DNA from: Pseudomonas cremoris
GTDB lineage: Bacteria > Pseudomonadota > Gammaproteobacteria > Pseudomonadales > Pseudomonadaceae
Assembly: GCF_014230465.1 (NCBI RefSeq)
Contig: NZ_JAAXCY010000003.1
Location: forward strand, 124,001-188,000
Length of the DNA: 64,000 bases
Direction: 5' to 3'
Shown: in pieces, positions 38,706-47,783 of the stretch
How the letters are laid out: each line of letters starts with the position of its first letter
Position numbering within the stretch: the first letter of the stretch is position 1
Made by a program: the position numbers and the translations under genes
The notes under the pieces: model-generated
Seen by the model: the letters and a program-made list of their open reading frames with translations, nothing else
Told to the model about the DNA's origin: nothing
Databases searched by the model: none

Positions 38706-39923
38706 ATGGCCGACGTAAACAAGGTCGTTCTCGCGTATTCCGGCGGCCTGGACACTTCGGTGATCCTCAAGTGGCTGCAGGATACTTATAACTGTGAAGT
38801 GGTGACCTTCACCGCTGACCTGGGTCAGGGCGAAGAGGTCGAACCTGCACGTGCCAAGGCGCAAGCCATGGGCGTGAAAGAGATCTACATTGACGACCTG
38901 CGCGAAGAGTTCGTCCGCGATTTCGTTTTCCCGATGTTTCGCGCCAACACTGTCTACGAAGGCGAGTACCTGCTGGGTACCTCCATCGCACGCCCGCTGA
39001 TCGCCAAACGCCTGATTGAAATCGCCAACGAAACCGGCGCTGACGCCATTTCCCATGGCGCCACCGGCAAAGGCAACGACCAGGTGCGTTTCGAACTGGG
39101 CGCCTACGCCCTCAAGCCAGGTGTGAAAGTGATTGCCCCTTGGCGTGAATGGGACCTGCTGTCCCGTGAAAAGCTGATGGATTACGCTGAAAAGCACGCA
39201 ATCCCGATCGAGCGTCACGGCAAGAAGAAGTCCCCTTACTCGATGGACGCCAACCTGCTGCATATCTCCTATGAAGGCGGCGTGCTGGAAGACACCTGGA
39301 CCGAGCACGAAGAAGACATGTGGAAATGGACCGTCTCCCCGGAGAACGCTCCTGACAAGCCGCAGTACCTGGAACTGACCTACCGCAACGGCGACATCGT
39401 CGCGCTGGACGGTGTCGAGATGACCCCAGCCACTGTACTGGCGACCCTGAACCGTATCGGTGGCGAACACGGCATCGGCCGCCTCGACATCGTCGAAAAC
39501 CGTTACGTGGGCATGAAGTCCCGTGGCTGCTACGAAACCCCAGGCGGCACCATCATGCTGCGCGCTCACCGCGCGATCGAATCGATCACCCTGGACCGCG
39601 AAGTGGCTCACCTCAAAGACGAGTTGATGCCCAAGTACGCCAGCCTGATCTACACCGGCTACTGGTGGAGCCCTGAGCGTCTGATGCTGCAACAGATGAT
39701 CGACGCCTCCCAGGTCCACGTGAACGGCGTCGTGCGCCTGAAACTGTACAAGGGCAACGTGATCGTGACCGGTCGTAAATCCGACGAGTCACTGTTCGAC
39801 GCCAATATCGCCACCTTCGAAGAAGATGGCGGCGCCTACAACCAGGCGGACGCGGCAGGCTTTATCAAGTTGAACGCATTGCGCATGCGCATTGCTGCAA
39901 ACAAAGGTCGCTCGTTGTTCTGA
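38706..39923 (+). CDS. argG: argininosuccinate synthase
   Basis: This 405-residue enzyme has the ATP loop [11 protein letters not shown] near residue 10 and [13 protein letters not shown] near residue 119. It joins citrulline and aspartate in arginine synthesis. It is preceded by an ArgR operator, linking it to argF at 30 kb. Confidence 0.97.
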   Translation: MADVNKVVLAYSGGLDTSVILKWLQDTYNCEVVTFTADLGQGEEVEPARAKAQAMGVKEIYIDDLREEFVRDFVFPMFRANTVYEGEYLLGTSIARPLIAKRLIEIANETGADAISHGATGKGNDQVRFELGAYALKPGVKVIAPWREWDLLSREKLMDYAEKHAIPIERHGKKKSPYSMDANLLHISYEGGVLEDTWTEHEEDMWKWTVSPENAPDKPQYLELTYRNGDIVALDGVEMTPATVLATLNRIGGEHGIGRLDIVENRYVGMKSRGCYETPGGTIMLRAHRAIESITLDREVAHLKDELMPKYASLIYTGYWWSPERLMLQQMIDASQVHVNGVVRLKLYKGNVIVTGRKSDESLFDANIATFEEDGGAYNQADAAGFIKLNALRMRIAANKGRSLF

Positions 39924-39941
39924 GTGTTTTGCCTGTTGTGG

Positions 39942-39973
39942 AAAATGGCCCCTGTTAAGGGGCCATTTTTTTT
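39942..39973 (+). terminator. intrinsic terminator after argG
   Basis: AAAATGGCCCCT pairs with AGGGGCCATTTTTTTT, ending in eight T residues. Confidence 0.9.
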
Positions 39974-40536
39974 GCCTGTGGATTTTAAGAGATACTCATG
40001 TTTATGTTTTTAAACGTACGTACAGATGTAGTTTGATTGTTTTAAACGTGCGGAATTATCGGTGGGGGTGTTTTGAGGCTGTGAATGAAAGTTTTACATC
40101 TGATTGGGAACTAGTCTTACAGAAATTTCACTCATTAAAGTGCGGCGACTCTGTAAGTTGCCGAAAATTCTGTAGGAAATAAGGGTGTAAGAAAATATGT
40201 TTAATGGAACCGAAACAGCAGAATTTTTTCGGCTTGCTTCCTTGCCCTTAATAGCTAGGCAAGGGGCATTTCCTGAAAGTCGTGTGCGGCACGTTTACCG
40301 CTGCCCCCAGATCTCTTGGAAATTTGGCTCTAAATATGTATGGCCCGGGAAAGGTCTGAAAGGCTCCATAAAACTGGATACATCTAAGTTTGCGTTTTTT
40401 TGTAGGGCATTTCCTTTATCGTTGTGGGTTGGGTCTCTGCCTGCTGTTGCTCAGGGTGTAATGCTATGCCAACTAGGAAACGACTAGGCTATTGTGCTTG
40501 CTCTAAATAATTCGAACAGCGAAATTGGACTTTCTC
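39974..40536. other. AT-rich interval between argG and a LuxR-type regulator
   Basis: About 560 bases are clearly AT-richer than the neighbours. A 96-residue frame (40197-40487) has no domain, poor codon use and no good ribosome site, so I do not call it a gene. A 25-base hairpin (CCTTGCC/GGCAAGG at 40240-40264) is the only notable structure. A small RNA, acquired fragment or long promoter region are possible. Confidence 0.4.
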
Positions 40537-41169
40537 ATGAATAAAGTGCTGATCGTGGATGATCATCCCGTCATTCGTCTTGCTGTGCGTATGCTAATGG
40601 AACGCCATGGTTATGAGGTCGTTGCCGAGACTGATAACGGTGTCGATGCCTTGCAACTTGCGCGGGAGCATATGCCGGACATTGTCATTCTGGATATTGG
40701 AATTCCTAAACTCGATGGCCTGGAAGTTATTTGCCGGCTGTCTTCCACCAAACAGCCGACGCCTTTCAAGGTGCTGGTGCTGACATCTCAGGCTCCTGGC
40801 CATTTTTCCATGCGCTGCATGCAGGCGGGGGCAGCGGGCTACGTGTGCAAGCAGCAGGACTTGACGGAGTTGTTGAGCGCCATCAAGGCGGTTCTGTCGG
40901 GCTACAGCTATTTCCCGAACCAGGCGCTCAATTCGGTGCGTTCCACAATGGGTAATGCCAGCGAGGCCGATATGGTCGAGCGTCTGTCGGGCCGGGAGAT
41001 GATGGTGTTGCAGCAACTGGCCCGGGGCAAGACCAACAAGGAAATCGCAGATGGCATGTTTCTCAGCAACAAGACAGTCAGCACCTATAAAACGCGCCTG
41101 CTGCTCAAGCTCAACGCTCGCTCACTGGTGGACCTGATCGAGCTGGCTCAGCGTAACGGCCTGGTATAG
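40537..41169 (+). CDS. LuxR/NarL-family response regulator
   Basis: This 210-residue protein has a receiver with phospho-acceptor in IVILDIGIPK and the LuxR helix-turn-helix near residue 165 (LARGKTNKEIADGMFLSNKTVSTYKTRL). It is like the BvgA/EvgA/RocA group. No sensor kinase is adjacent, so it is an orphan here. It follows an AT-rich stretch that may hold its regulatory region. Confidence 0.88.
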   Translation: MNKVLIVDDHPVIRLAVRMLMERHGYEVVAETDNGVDALQLAREHMPDIVILDIGIPKLDGLEVICRLSSTKQPTPFKVLVLTSQAPGHFSMRCMQAGAAGYVCKQQDLTELLSAIKAVLSGYSYFPNQALNSVRSTMGNASEADMVERLSGREMMVLQQLARGKTNKEIADGMFLSNKTVSTYKTRLLLKLNARSLVDLIELAQRNGLV

Positions 41170-41208
41170 CTGGGGAGTTGCAACGCGTTTTAGCCTGGGC
41201 CACCGGCG

Positions 41209-41235
41209 AAAAAAAGCCTCCGTCAGGGAGGCTTC
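41209..41235 (-). terminator. terminator after the PA3496-type gene
   Basis: AAGCCTCC and GGGAGGCTT form a stem with a seven-base U-run on the minus strand. Confidence 0.75.
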
Positions 41236-41253
41236 CGGTCGTCGACTGCTCGC

Positions 41254-41436
41254 TCAGAGGTCGAAGTCGTAATCGGCCAGTTGTTTTTGCAAGCGTCGCT
41301 CTTCCAGAAGATTATCGATAGTGCGGCGTTTGCTCAGATTGGTCTTGGCCACCTCTGCCACAGGTGCTTCTGCTCCATCGTCATCCGACTCAACGAGCTC
41401 GTCTTCCACTTCCAGTTGTTCTTTGCCAGTGCTCAT
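41254..41436 (-). CDS. small acidic PA3496-family protein
   Basis: This 60-residue protein starts with MSTGKEQ, has an acidic centre (VEDELVESDDDGAEAP) and a basic, conserved C-terminus (KRRTIDNLLEERRLQKQL). It matches the short conserved protein next to nth in Pseudomonas, sometimes labelled a putative envelope-integrity protein. ATG 41436 with GGAG upstream is preferred to a GTG at 41445. The function is not established. Confidence 0.75.
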   Translation of the reverse strand: MSTGKEQLEVEDELVESDDDGAEAPVAEVAKTNLSKRRTIDNLLEERRLQKQLADYDFDL

Positions 41437-41543
41437 AAGGTTCACTCCGGGCTAAGACTGCCGTTGGCGCTCCTTATAACGATAATCCATGAAAGGGTAA
41501 AAAAGATTTTTTCAATCGGCTGATCGAGAAAACCAATGATCCT

Positions 41544-42182
41544 TCAATCGTCGGAAGTCTTTTCCTTGAATTCGCACAGGTCTTCGATGCGACAGCTCCC
41601 GCAACGCGGCTTGCGTGCCTGGCAAACGTAGCGTCCGTGAAGGATCAGCCAGTGATGGGAGTCGAGCAGATACGGCTTGGGTACAAATTTCATCAGCTGC
41701 TTTTCCACTTCCACCACGTTCTTCCCGCGGGCAATGCCGGTGCGATTGCTAACCCGAAAGATATGAGTGTCCACGGCCATCGTCAGTTGGCGGAACGCAG
41801 TATTGAGAACCACGTTGGCAGTCTTGCGTCCCACACCCGGCAGGGCCTCCAGTGCTTCGCGGGTTTGCGGTACTTCACTTCCATGCAGTTCCACCAGCAG
41901 GCGGCAGGTCTCGATAACGTTCTTGGCCTTGCTGTTATACAAACCGATGGTCTTGATGTATTCGGACAAGCCTTCCACGCCGAGGGCATAGATGGCTTCA
42001 GGTGTATTGGCTACCGGATACAGTTTGGCCGTGGCCTTGTTCACACCAACGTCCGTGGACTGGGCCGACAGAATCACCGCAATCAGCAACTCGAACGGCG
42101 AGGAGTAGGCCAGTTCAGTCTTGGGTTCGGGATTGTCTTCGTGAAGCCTGCGGAAAATTTCCAGGCGTTTTGCGGCGTTCAT
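41544..42182 (-). CDS. nth: endonuclease III
   Basis: This 212-residue DNA glycosylase/AP lyase has a helix-hairpin-helix (LPGVGRKTANVV near residue 115, with catalytic lysine), the catalytic aspartate in AVDTHIFRV, and four C-terminal cysteines for a [4Fe-4S] cluster. It repairs oxidised pyrimidines. Confidence 0.96.
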   Translation of the reverse strand: MNAAKRLEIFRRLHEDNPEPKTELAYSSPFELLIAVILSAQSTDVGVNKATAKLYPVANTPEAIYALGVEGLSEYIKTIGLYNSKAKNVIETCRLLVELHGSEVPQTREALEALPGVGRKTANVVLNTAFRQLTMAVDTHIFRVSNRTGIARGKNVVEVEKQLMKFVPKPYLLDSHHWLILHGRYVCQARKPRCGSCRIEDLCEFKEKTSDD

Positions 42183-42289
42183 GGGGCTGATGATTCCTTG
42201 CAGGCGGTCAGCGGAAGGTCAGAGCGGGAGCAGGATAAACCCGGACGCTATCAATATGGTGTCGTCAGTGGCACGTTACAAGCTACTGG

Positions 42290-43453
42290 TTACCCACCAC
42301 CATGGGCATCTACTTGGCGCTGTGCTTCTTCAAGCTTGTGTTGAGCTGCGTTAAGTTCATCCATGCTGGCTTCTGGCTGGCGTTGTAGCTTGCTGAGATC
42401 GGCACGGGCGTAGGCCAGGGCTGTTTTTAGTTGGCGCAGTTGGCTGTCGATGGGCCGCTTTTGTAGGCGCTGTAAATCCGGCAGAGGTTGTTCGGAGATC
42501 GCTTCGGCGGTGTGCAGGGCCTGATCAGCAGCGGCCAGCGCAGCGCTCAACGTTGCCAGTTGCTGTGGGTCCGCATTCTGCTCCTGGGCCTTTTTCAGTT
42601 CGGCGCGGCGCAAGGCCAGTTGGATTTTTGCGCGCTTGAGCTCAGGGTCTTTGGCTGGCGGTGCGGGTGGTGGGCTACTTGCTTGCAGTGCCGCGAGCGC
42701 TTGCTCTGCGACTTCGAATTGGTGTTGCAGGACGATCAGCTGCGATTGCTGTTCAAAGGTCGGCGGATGACCGAATGCCTTCAAGGACTTGAGCAACTGC
42801 GCACGGCTCATTGCAACGCCGATCTTGGCTTTCTTGATCGCCGCATCATTATCCGCTTGATGGGTATTTTCCGCAGGCGCGTCGACGGGCGCTGAGCGCT
42901 TGGCGCGGGCCAGGCGCTCAGCGAGCTTGAGTTCCTCTTCGCGGTGCAGGCGTGCGTTGCGTTGTTCAAATCGACGCCGAGCGCGATCACGCTTGAGGCC
43001 ACGCTCATGACGCTCGTGATCAGTGCTGGCCAGGCCGCCCACGATGGGCAGCACGGTTGCCAGCGGGCGCATCTCGATGCAATCGACGGGGCAGGGCGCC
43101 ACACACAGGTCACAGCCGGTGCATTCATCAATGATCACGGTATGCATCAGTTTGGCGGCACCGACAATCGCATCCACCGGGCACGCCTGGATACATTTGG
43201 TGCAGCCGATGCACTCAGCCTCACGGATATAGGCAATTTGCGCAGGGGCCTCGCCACGCGTGGTGTCCAGTTCCACCACGGGAACGCTTAGTAACTGCGC
43301 GAGCCCGGCAATGGTTTCCTGCCCACCGGGCGGGCACTTATTGATTGCCTCGCCTTGAGCAATGCCCTCGGCGTAAGGCTTGCAGCCCGGGTGCCCGCAC
43401 TTGCCGCATTGGGTCTGCGGCAACAGTGCGTCGATACGTTGAATGAGGTTCAT
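42290..43453 (-). CDS. orphan RnfB/RsxB-like iron-sulfur protein, extended and soluble
   Basis: This 387-residue protein starts directly with the RnfB iron-sulfur domain ([16 protein letters not shown] near residue 16) followed by two [4Fe-4S] ferredoxin motifs ([12 protein letters not shown] and [12 protein letters not shown]). It lacks the N-terminal membrane helix of RnfB and adds about 240 residues of charged, heptad-rich coiled coil. No rnfA, C, D, G or E gene is present; nth and metG flank it. It probably acts as a soluble electron carrier or scaffold. ATG 43453 is preceded by no convincing alternative. Confidence 0.8.
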   Translation of the reverse strand: MNLIQRIDALLPQTQCGKCGHPGCKPYAEGIAQGEAINKCPPGGQETIAGLAQLLSVPVVELDTTRGEAPAQIAYIREAECIGCTKCIQACPVDAIVGAAKLMHTVIIDECTGCDLCVAPCPVDCIEMRPLATVLPIVGGLASTDHERHERGLKRDRARRRFEQRNARLHREEELKLAERLARAKRSAPVDAPAENTHQADNDAAIKKAKIGVAMSRAQLLKSLKAFGHPPTFEQQSQLIVLQHQFEVAEQALAALQASSPPPAPPAKDPELKRAKIQLALRRAELKKAQEQNADPQQLATLSAALAAADQALHTAEAISEQPLPDLQRLQKRPIDSQLRQLKTALAYARADLSKLQRQPEASMDELNAAQHKLEEAQRQVDAHGGG

Positions 43454-43526
43454 GCAGTGATCATTGGCATGCCGGTTAAACAAACAGAGCCTGATTATCC
43501 GACAAGCGAGAAGGGGGGACTAGCTG

Positions 43527-43560
43527 AAAAGCCCTGTCGCCGAAACGACAGGGCTGTTTT
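43527..43560 (-). terminator. terminator after metG
   Basis: AAAGCCCTGTCG and CGACAGGGCT form a long stem with a short U-run on the minus strand. Confidence 0.8.
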
Positions 43561-43566
43561 GCGGGC

Positions 43567-45618
43567 TTACTTGATGCGTTGACCCGGCTTCGCGCCGCTG
43601 TCAGGGCTCAACAGGTAGATCTCTTCGCCGCCAGGGCCGGCTGCCATCACCATGCCTTCGGAGATTCCGAACTTCATTTTCCGTGGCTTGAGGTTGGCGA
43701 TCATCATGGTCAGGCGGCCATCGAGCTTGGACGGGTCCGGGTAGGCGCTCTTGATGCCCGAGAACACGTTGCGTTGCTCGTCACCGATGTCCAGTGTCAG
43801 GCGCAGCAGCTTGTCGGCACCTTCTACGGCTTCGGCCTTGATAATCAGCGCCACACGCAGGTCCACCGCAGCGAACGCGTCGAACTCGATTTCCGGCGAC
43901 AGCGGGTCCTTGGCCAACTCACCGTTACCGGCAGGTGCCGATTCGCCCGTGTCGGTCTGGCTGGCGACCAGGTCTTCTTTCGAAGCATCGGTCATGGCCT
44001 GGACTTTCACCGGGTCAATACGGGTCATCAGCGGCTTGAACTCGTTCAGCTGATGGTTGCTGAGCAGGGTGGCGTGGTCATTCCAGGTCAGCGGCGCGAC
44101 GTTAAGGAACGCTTCCGCGTCGGTGGCCAACAACGGCAGCACTGGCTTGAGGAAGATCACCAACTGACGGAACAGGTTGACGCCCGTGGCGCAGATCGCC
44201 TGGACTTGCGCCTGCTTGCCTTCCTGCTTGTTCAGCGACCACGGTGCCTTGTCGGCGATCCAGGCGTTGGCGCGGTCTGCCAGGCCCATGATTTCACGCA
44301 TGGCGCGTGCAAAGTCGCGCGCCTCGTAGGCATCGGCGATGCTTGGCGCAGCGGCCAGGAACGCGTCGGTCAGTTCCGGCGCGGCATTTTCGGCCACCAG
44401 CAGGCCGGCGTTACCCTTGTGGATAAACCCGGCGCAACGGCTGGCGATGTTAACGACTTTACCCACCAGGTCCGAGTTGACCTTCTGTACGAAGTCTTCC
44501 AGGTTCAGGTCCAGGTCATCGACGCCACGGCCCAGCTTGGAGGCGTAGTAGTAGCGCAGGTATTCCGGCGACAGGTGGTCCAGGTAGGTGCGCGCCTTGA
44601 TAAAGGTGCCACGGGACTTGGACATTTTCTGGCCGTTGACGGTCAAGTAGCCGTGCACTGCGATGCCGGTCGGCTTGCGGTAGCCCGAGCCTTCGAGCAT
44701 CGCCGGCCAGAACAGGGCGTGGAAGTTGACGATGTCCTTGCCGATGAAGTGGTACAGCTCGGCGGTGGAATCCTTGTTCCAGAACGCATCGAAGTCCAGC
44801 TCCGGCGTGCGATCGCACAGGTTCTTGAAGCTGGCCATGTAGCCGATTGGCGCATCCAACCACACATAGAAATATTTGCCAGGTTCGCCCGGAATCTCGA
44901 AGCCGAAGTACGGCGCATCGCGGGAGATGTCCCACTGTTGCAGGCCGCTGTCGAGCCATTCGGCGAGCTTGTTGGCCACGGCGTCCTGCAGGGTGCCGCT
45001 GCGGGTCCAGGCTTGCAGCATCTGCTGGAAGTCCGGCAGCTTGAAGAAGAAGTGCTGGGAGTCCTTGAGCACCGGGGTAGCGCCGGAGATCGCCGACTTC
45101 GGATTCTTCAACTCAGTCGGCGCGTAGGTCGCACCGCATTTTTCGCAGTTGTCGCCGTACTGGTCTTCGGTGCCGCATTTCGGGCAGGTGCCCTTGATGA
45201 AGCGGTCGGCCAGGAACATTTTCTTTTCCGGGTCGAAATACTGGGTCACCGAACGCTGGTCGATGTGCCCAGCTTCCTTTAGACGCAGGTAGATCTGGCT
45301 CGACAACTCGCGGTTTTCCTCGGAGTGGGTCGAGTGGAAATTGTCGAAATCCACCAGGAACTCGGCAAAGTCGGCGCTGTGTTCAGCCTGCACGTTGGCG
45401 ATCAGTTGTTCCGGGGTGATGCCTTCCTTTTCGGCGCGCAACATGATGGCCGAACCGTGGGCGTCGTCCGCGCAGACATAGATGCATTGATTGCCGCGAT
45501 GCTTCTGGAAGCGCACCCACATATCGGTCTGGATGTACTCAAGCATATGGCCAAGATGGATGGAACCATTGGCATAGGGCAGGGCGCTGGTGACGAGGAT
45601 CTTGCGTGGCTCGGACAT
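43567..45618 (-). CDS. metG: methionyl-tRNA synthetase
   Basis: This 683-residue class I synthetase has HIGH-type [13 protein letters not shown] near residue 13, a CxxC zinc knuckle ([18 protein letters not shown]), KMSKS near residue 335, and a C-terminal EMAP/tRNA-binding domain. It charges initiator and elongator tRNA-Met. Confidence 0.96.
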   Translation of the reverse strand: MSEPRKILVTSALPYANGSIHLGHMLEYIQTDMWVRFQKHRGNQCIYVCADDAHGSAIMLRAEKEGITPEQLIANVQAEHSADFAEFLVDFDNFHSTHSEENRELSSQIYLRLKEAGHIDQRSVTQYFDPEKKMFLADRFIKGTCPKCGTEDQYGDNCEKCGATYAPTELKNPKSAISGATPVLKDSQHFFFKLPDFQQMLQAWTRSGTLQDAVANKLAEWLDSGLQQWDISRDAPYFGFEIPGEPGKYFYVWLDAPIGYMASFKNLCDRTPELDFDAFWNKDSTAELYHFIGKDIVNFHALFWPAMLEGSGYRKPTGIAVHGYLTVNGQKMSKSRGTFIKARTYLDHLSPEYLRYYYASKLGRGVDDLDLNLEDFVQKVNSDLVGKVVNIASRCAGFIHKGNAGLLVAENAAPELTDAFLAAAPSIADAYEARDFARAMREIMGLADRANAWIADKAPWSLNKQEGKQAQVQAICATGVNLFRQLVIFLKPVLPLLATDAEAFLNVAPLTWNDHATLLSNHQLNEFKPLMTRIDPVKVQAMTDASKEDLVASQTDTGESAPAGNGELAKDPLSPEIEFDAFAAVDLRVALIIKAEAVEGADKLLRLTLDIGDEQRNVFSGIKSAYPDPSKLDGRLTMMIANLKPRKMKFGISEGMVMAAGPGGEEIYLLSPDSGAKPGQRIK

Positions 45619-45780
45619 GGGGCTCGGCTACTTGATGAAACGGAGGTCGGCCACTATAAAGCGCCGGGAAATATATTTCACCCCGTCGCGATGTTTCCGC
45701 TTCTTCAAAGCATGCCGCTGGGCGGCCGGAACGGTTAGGATAGCCGCCTGTTTCAGTCAGTCTTTTTTCGGGAGTAGCCC

Positions 45781-46875
45781 ATGAGCGCCGTCAATCGCGC
45801 AGCGGTGGAAGCCGTTCTTCGCCAGTACACCGACCCCTATTTGAACCAGGACCCGGTCAGTGCCGGCTGTGTACGTACCATCGAGGTTCAGGGCGACCAG
45901 GTTTTGGTCCAGCTGGAGCTGGGCTATGCCGCTGGCCTGTTCAAGAGCGGTTGGGCGCAAATGCTGCAAATGGCCATTGAAGGTCTGGACGGCGTGCGCT
46001 CAGCCAAGGTCGACATTCAATGCGTGATTGCCCCGCACAAGGCCCAGGCGCAGATCCCTGGCCTGGCCAACGTCAAGAACGTGGTCGCCGTGGCGTCCGG
46101 CAAAGGCGGCGTGGGTAAATCCACCACTGCGGCCAACCTGGCCTTGGCGTTGGCGCGTGAAGGCGCGCGCGTCGGTATTCTCGACGCCGATATCTACGGC
46201 CCGAGCCAGGGCGTGATGTTCGGTATCGCCGAAGGCACCCGACCGAAGGTCAAGGACCAGAAATGGTTTGTGCCGATCGAGTCCCTGGGCGTGGAAGTCA
46301 TGTCCATGGCTTTCCTGACCGACGACAACACACCGATGGTCTGGCGCGGGCCGATGGTCTCCGGTGCCTTGTTGCAACTGGTCACTCAGACGGCCTGGGG
46401 CGACCTGGACTACCTGGTGATCGACATGCCACCCGGCACCGGCGATATCCAATTGACCTTGGCGCAGAAAGTCCCGGTGGCCGGTTCGGTGATCGTCACA
46501 ACGCCCCAGGACCTGGCGCTGCTCGACGCCAAGAAAGGCGTCGAGATGTTCCGCAAGGTCAATATTCCGGTACTGGGCGTCGTGGAAAACATGGCGGTGC
46601 ACATCTGCTCCAACTGCGGCCACGCCGAGCATCTGTTCGGAGAAGGCGGCGGTGAGAAGCTCGCGACCCAATACGGTGTTGAACTGCTGGCCTCGCTGCC
46701 GCTGTCGATGCTGATCCGCGAGCAGGCTGACGGCGGCAAACCTACCGTGGTCGCCGAGCCGGACAGCCAGATCGCTATGATCTACCAGGAACTGGCCCGT
46801 CATGTGGGGGCGCGTATTGTCCTGCAGGAAGCCTCGGCGCCAGCCATGCCGACGATTACTGTCAGCGACGACTGA
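45781..46875 (+). CDS. apbC: Mrp/ApbC iron-sulfur cluster carrier ATPase
   Basis: This 364-residue protein has a MIP18-like N-terminus, the deviant Walker A GKGGVGKSTT near residue 105 and the CSNCGH cysteine pair near residue 277 that holds the transferred cluster. It delivers [4Fe-4S] groups to apo-proteins. It is divergent from metG, as in P. aeruginosa. Confidence 0.94.
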   Translation: MSAVNRAAVEAVLRQYTDPYLNQDPVSAGCVRTIEVQGDQVLVQLELGYAAGLFKSGWAQMLQMAIEGLDGVRSAKVDIQCVIAPHKAQAQIPGLANVKNVVAVASGKGGVGKSTTAANLALALAREGARVGILDADIYGPSQGVMFGIAEGTRPKVKDQKWFVPIESLGVEVMSMAFLTDDNTPMVWRGPMVSGALLQLVTQTAWGDLDYLVIDMPPGTGDIQLTLAQKVPVAGSVIVTTPQDLALLDAKKGVEMFRKVNIPVLGVVENMAVHICSNCGHAEHLFGEGGGEKLATQYGVELLASLPLSMLIREQADGGKPTVVAEPDSQIAMIYQELARHVGARIVLQEASAPAMPTITVSDD

Positions 46876-46915
46876 GTGAGAAAAGGTGCTTGTTACGCTT
46901 TTACGCAATTGCTGG

Positions 46916-46933
46916 TGTAAGCATTCGCTTACT
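46916..46933 (+). promoter_or_regulatory. GacA upstream activating site of rsmZ
   Basis: TGTAAGCATTCGCTTACT fits the described GacA site TGTAAGN6CTTACA except for the final base. It is about 180 bases before the rsmZ start, the usual distance. Confidence 0.8.
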
Positions 46934-47069
46934 TTTTCGTAAGTGAATGGTTTTTTCGGCTTACAAGAGCGGCTTGAAAGAATGAGAGTGTTTTCTATCT
47001 ACTTGAAACATAACAAATATTTATCGTTGGTCTGATCCCTTAGGGTGTCAGTCCTAAAGTTGCATCCCG

Positions 47070-47097
47070 TTGAACTTCTTTTGGAACTCTCTAAGAT
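47070..47097 (+). promoter_or_regulatory. rsmZ core promoter
   Basis: TTGAAC (47070-47075) and TAAGAT (47092-47097) are 16 bases apart and place the start near 47104. Confidence 0.6.
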
Positions 47098-47103
47098 CAG
47101 CCC

Positions 47104-47237
47104 TGTGTCCACGGATTGACACAGCCATCAAGGAACGATGGTTTGAAGGAACGTCGCAGGATGCGATTCATCAGGATGATGAAAAGGAATACAGGGACTA
47201 GGGAAAAAATGTGGGCGGGTCAAACCGCCCCTTTTTT
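47104..47237 (+). ncRNA. rsmZ: RsmA-titrating small RNA RsmZ
   Basis: The region contains no coding sequence but about eight GGA motifs, several in small stem-loops, starting with a stem TGTGTC/GACACA with ACGGAT in the loop and ending in the terminator GGGCGG/CCGCCC with a seven-T run (47213-47238). Sequence and place next to fdxA match rsmZ of fluorescent pseudomonads. It binds RsmA/RsmE proteins and relieves repression of Gac-controlled genes. Left of it lies mrp, not rpoS. Confidence 0.9.
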
Positions 47238-47272
47238 TGCCCGCAGGAAAGTGAATACGCGTTCCCTGAACG

Positions 47273-47300
47273 TAAAAAAGGCCCCGAAGGGCCTTCTTTT
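47273..47300 (-). terminator. terminator after fdxA
   Basis: AAGGCCC and GGGCCTT form a stem, with U-runs on both strands. Confidence 0.8.
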
Positions 47301-47317
47301 GTTTGGCGGCGGCGCTG

Positions 47318-47641
47318 TTAGCGCTCCAGGTCTTTGATCTTGCCATTGACGCCATCCCACTCTGCTGCATCCGGCAGAGAGTCTTTCTTCTCAGTGATGT
47401 TCGGCCAGATTTCCGCCAGCTCGACGTTCAACTGAATAAATTCCTGCATCTCTGCCGGGACTTCGTCCTCGGAGAAAATGGCGACGGCCGGGCATTCTGG
47501 CTCACACAGGGCGCAGTCGATGCACTCATCCGGGTGGATTACCAAGAAGTTCGGGCCTTCGTAGAAGCAGTCCACCGGACATACTTCCACGCAGTCGGTG
47601 TACTTGCACTTGATGCAGTTGTCGGTGACGACGAAGGTCAT
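47318..47641 (-). CDS. fdxA: 7Fe ferredoxin FdxA
   Basis: This 107-residue protein has two cluster motifs ([14 protein letters not shown] with a [3Fe-4S]-type spacing and [12 protein letters not shown]). It is the normal neighbour of rsmZ and mutS in Pseudomonas. It serves as a low-potential electron carrier. Confidence 0.95.
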   Translation of the reverse strand: MTFVVTDNCIKCKYTDCVEVCPVDCFYEGPNFLVIHPDECIDCALCEPECPAVAIFSEDEVPAEMQEFIQLNVELAEIWPNITEKKDSLPDAAEWDGVNGKIKDLER

Positions 47642-47783
47642 TTCTAATTTTCTCCTCAGGCGGCGGCAGCGAAACCCTTTGTGGCAGGGCTCGCGAGGTT
47701 CAGGAGCGATAGTCTGCAGGCCAGGCTAAGAGCCTGCAGCATCCCAAACCGCGCGAGAGTCTACCAGCTTGCAAGCGTCAGCG

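Noticed and set aside
40197..40487. 96-residue frame in the AT-rich gap
   Set aside because: No ribosome site, no domain and poor codon use; treated as non-coding.
43579..45282. 567-residue plus-strand frame
   Set aside because: Shadow of metG.
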